Origin: Mycobacterium sp. GA-2829
Lineage (GTDB): Bacteria > Actinomycetota > Actinomycetes > Mycobacteriales > Mycobacteriaceae
Assembly: GCF_001499965.1 (NCBI RefSeq)
Contig: NZ_LQIT01000001.1
Coordinates: forward strand, 1-64,000
DNA length: 64,000 nt
Direction: 5' to 3'
Shown: piece after piece, positions 62,023 through 64,000 of the stretch
Layout of the letters: every line of letters starts with the position of its first letter
Numbering within the stretch: position 1 is the stretch's first letter
Position numbers and translations under genes: made by a program
Notes under the pieces: generated by a model
The model's database searches: none
Seen by the model: only the letters and a program-made list of their open reading frames with translations
Told to the model about the DNA's origin: nothing

Positions 62023-63239
62023 ACCGGTTCGGCCGGATCGGGGCGGTGCGTGAGCCGCGCGGACAGCGTGCCGGCGGCGACGAGCACCAGCAGCGCCCAC
62101 CACACGTAGGACCCGCCGACCAGCTGCCGCCACAGCGGCGCGGAGGTCTCCTGGTGTTCGGGTAGCAGCGTGATCGGCGACCACACCATCAGCGCGCAGC
62201 CGACCGCGCCCGCGACGGCCAGCGGGACGTGCCGGGTGCGGTAGGCCACCACGAACGACACCACCACCACGGGCAGCGACCACACCCAGTGGTGTGACCA
62301 CGACACCGGTGAGACCACCAACCCGAACACCGCGACGCACACCAGCGCGAGCACCGGTTCGTCGGCGCGCAGTGCCCTGGTCGCCGCCCACACCGTCACC
62401 GCCAGCACGGCGAAGCACGCCGCCACCCAGAGGAGATACCGGAGGTCCTCGCCCAGGCCCAGCCGCGCCAGCGTCCCGGCGATGTTCTGGTTGGTGTTCA
62501 GCGTGGCGGTGCCGATGCGGTCGGTGTTGCGCACCGTCTCGGTCCAGTACTCCCAGGAGTCGCGCCAGGACAGCGCGAAACCGAGCACGGTCAGGGTGAC
62601 CGCCGACGCGGCGGTGACCAGCAGGGCGCGGGTGTCGCGGCGCAGCAGGAAGTACAGCAGGAACACCGCCGGAGTGAGCTTGAGTGCGATCGCCACGCCC
62701 AGGAGCACCCCGCGCGGCCACGGGGTGCGGCGCGGTACGCAGTCGGCGATGACCAGCGTCATCAGCACGACGTTGATCTGGCCGAAGCTGAAGTTGGCCT
62801 CGATCGGTTCGAAGTGGATCACCGCGATTGCCACGATCGCCGCGGCCAGCCACACCCGCCGGCCCGGTGTCCACACGTCGAGGCGGGTCAGCACGATGAG
62901 CACGGCGACGACCAGCAGCAGCAGCGTGATCGCGGTGATCACCACGCTCGCCGCCGGTAGTGACATCAGCGCGAACGGCGAGAACACCGTCGCGGCGAGC
63001 GGGGGATAGGTGAACGGCAGGTCGAGGCCGCCCTGGGTGGCGAACATCGCGCCGTCGGCGTACAGCGGGTCACCGTCGAGCCAGGCTCGCCCGCCCATCC
63101 GGTAGACGTCGATGTCGATGCGGTAGGGCGCGTGCCCGAGCAGCCGCCAGCCGGCCCAGCCGAACCCGGCGAGGGTGAGGAGGCAGAACGTCCGCCATGC
63201 GAGGGTTGGCGCCCAAGCAGGCGACCGCCGTGTACTCAT
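61983..63239 (-). CDS. GT87 polyprenyl-phosphomannose-dependent mannosyltransferase (Rv2181-like)
   Basis: A 418-aa integral membrane glycosyltransferase with about ten spans. The first extracellular loop starts with [12 protein letters not shown], the acidic motif of GT-C enzymes, and [19 protein letters not shown] follows. In M. tuberculosis Rv2181 adds alpha-1,2-mannose branches and caps to lipomannan and LAM. ATG 63239 was chosen rather than longer frames that run back through the next gene. It is divergent from the partial gene at the right edge and convergent, with a 40-bp overlap, with the acyltransferase. Confidence 0.92.
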   Translation of the reverse strand: MSTRRSPAWAPTLAWRTFCLLTLAGFGWAGWRLLGHAPYRIDIDVYRMGGRAWLDGDPLYADGAMFATQGGLDLPFTYPPLAATVFSPFALMSLPAASVVITAITLLLLVVAVLIVLTRLDVWTPGRRVWLAAAIVAIAVIHFEPIEANFSFGQINVVLMTLVIADCVPRRTPWPRGVLLGVAIALKLTPAVFLLYFLLRRDTRALLVTAASAVTLTVLGFALSWRDSWEYWTETVRNTDRIGTATLNTNQNIAGTLARLGLGEDLRYLLWVAACFAVLAVTVWAATRALRADEPVLALVCVAVFGLVVSPVSWSHHWVWSLPVVVVSFVVAYRTRHVPLAVAGAVGCALMVWSPITLLPEHQETSAPLWRQLVGGSYVWWALLVLVAAGTLSARLTHRPDPAEPVQPAAASGSRAAG

Positions 63240-63248
63240 GTCGCCACC

Positions 63249-63254
63249 AGAGTA
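63249..63254 (-). promoter_or_regulatory. Possible -10 of the GT87 gene
   Basis: TACTCT on the minus strand ends 9 nt before ATG 63239, so the leader would be only 2-3 nt. Confidence 0.35.
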
Positions 63255-63310
63255 TCGGGGGGCTTCGGCGCGTCGGCCGATATCCCGGTCGCGCCACGCG
63301 CAGGTCGGCG

Positions 63311-63316
63311 TAAGTT
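63311..63316 (+). promoter_or_regulatory. Predicted -10 of leaderless gene at 63324
   Basis: TAAGTT ends 7 nt before GTG 63324. Confidence 0.5.
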
Positions 63317-63323
63317 TTCGACC

Positions 63324-64000
63324 GTGCACCTGACCCTGCAGCTGGACTTCCTCACCCTCGATCGCCTGCCGCTGTTGTGCTGCCTGGTCGCCTTCATCCT
63401 CACCTTCTTCGTGACGCGCACGATCGTGCGCTACATCCGAAGCCACGCAGGCAGCACCGCCCCCCGCAAGTGGTGGCAGCCCCGCAACATCGCCGGCGCC
63501 GGTGGGATGCACATCCATCACGTCGTGATCGGCGTGATCCTGGTGATGGTGTCGGGGCTCACCATGGTCACGTTGGCCGTCAACGGGGGGGTACCCGAGT
63601 TCACGGTGGCGGCAACCATTTTCGGGATCGGCGCCGCGCTGGTGCTCGACGAGTACGCCCTGATCCTGCACCTGTCGGACGTGTACTGGTCCGAGGACGG
63701 CCGCACCTCGGTCGATGCGGTCTTCGCCGCCGTCGCGGTGGCGGGACTGCTCATTCTCGGGTTCAATCCACTGTCGTTCTTCGATGTCGGCATCTGGCGC
63801 GACGACCACAGCATCGCGGCGCGCGCGAGCGTGATCGCGCTGGCCGTCGGGACGCTGATGCTCGCGATGGTGGTGCTTGCCAAGGGAAAGGTGTGGACCG
63901 GGTTGGTGGGCATGTTCATCACGCCTCTGCTGATCGTGGGGGCGGTGCGGCTGTCGCGTCCGCACGCGCCGTGGGCGCGGTGGCGCTACACGAACCGGCC
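63324..64000 (+). CDS. Polytopic membrane protein, truncated by window edge (Rv2180c-like)
   Basis: The first 225 codons are present, and no stop occurs before base 64000. It starts [20 protein letters not shown]. About five membrane segments are seen: 14-32, 66-88, 95-115, 135-150 and 170-200. A His cluster ([10 protein letters not shown], about 71-80) and a DDH loop are the most polar points. The M. tuberculosis counterpart is about 295 aa, so roughly 70 residues are missing. Function unknown. Confidence 0.83.
   Translation, partial: MHLTLQLDFLTLDRLPLLCCLVAFILTFFVTRTIVRYIRSHAGSTAPRKWWQPRNIAGAGGMHIHHVVIGVILVMVSGLTMVTLAVNGGVPEFTVAATIFGIGAALVLDEYALILHLSDVYWSEDGRTSVDAVFAAVAVAGLLILGFNPLSFFDVGIWRDDHSIAARASVIALAVGTLMLAMVVLAKGKVWTGLVGMFITPLLIVGAVRLSRPHAPWARWRYTNR

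Overview
The window is high-GC DNA from a mycobacterium, most likely an environmental, fast-growing Mycolicibacterium. Lineage markers are PimB', the Rv2181-type lipoarabinomannan mannosyltransferase, EphD, the Hip1/CaeA peptidases, MmpS3, the CtaF/QcrCAB/CtaE respiratory set, DlaT, and a GlnA1-GlnA2-GlnE cluster. Gene order follows the M. tuberculosis Rv2226 to Rv2180c block from memory, read right to left, with several insertions. No tRNA, prophage, insertion sequence or CRISPR array was seen.

Layout. 1-5.5 kb: RNase P RNA, a tiny RMF-like protein, a CYTH-CHAD protein, an enoyl-CoA hydratase/isomerase, panB, and a wax-ester/triacylglycerol synthase. 5.5-13.9 kb: tandem Hip1-like peptidases, glnA2, glnE, and an LLM oxidoreductase. 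13.9-17.6 kb: an inserted signalling operon (PP2C phosphatase with a frameshift, a B12-binding protein with a CarH-type photoreceptor signature, a STAS protein) and DoxX. 17.6-26.3 kb: dtd, glnA1, an RDD protein, a DUF559-type nuclease bracketed by two 61-bp palindromic repeats, a Tat lipoprotein amidohydrolase, lipA, lipB, and a nucleotide-sugar-epimerase-like protein. 26.3-37.2 kb: dlaT, ephD, pepB, gcvT, ilvE, cobU-cobT-cobS, and a DUF3043 protein. 37.3-49.4 kb: an ErpA/HesB-type protein, adenosine kinase, asnB, ctaC-ctaF, mmpS3, and the ctaE-qcrCAB operon. 49.4-64 kb: trpD, an exonuclease-UvrC fusion, a small Cys-rich protein, ripC, a secreted metallopeptidase, pimB', an agmatinase-family enzyme, fadD15, a SRPBCC/ArsA-like operon, an acyltransferase, a GT87 mannosyltransferase, and a membrane protein cut by the window edge.

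How the genes work together. Themes are nitrogen assimilation (GlnA1 carries the adenylylatable Tyr, GlnA2 does not, and GlnE is the adenylyltransferase), lipoylation and its client (lipB, lipA, dlaT), cobalamin nucleotide-loop assembly (cobU/T/S) beside a putative B12 sensor, the cytochrome bcc-aa3 branch, and envelope glycolipid and peptidoglycan genes.

A recurring feature is promoter geometry. About eighteen genes have a TANNNT-like -10 element ending 6-8 bases before the start codon, which predicts leaderless transcripts. The pepB and gcvT promoters overlap head to head. The most unusual items are the B12/PP2C/STAS operon, the palindrome-flanked nuclease, the RMF-like protein beside rnpB, and the 26-bp duplication between lipB and lipA.
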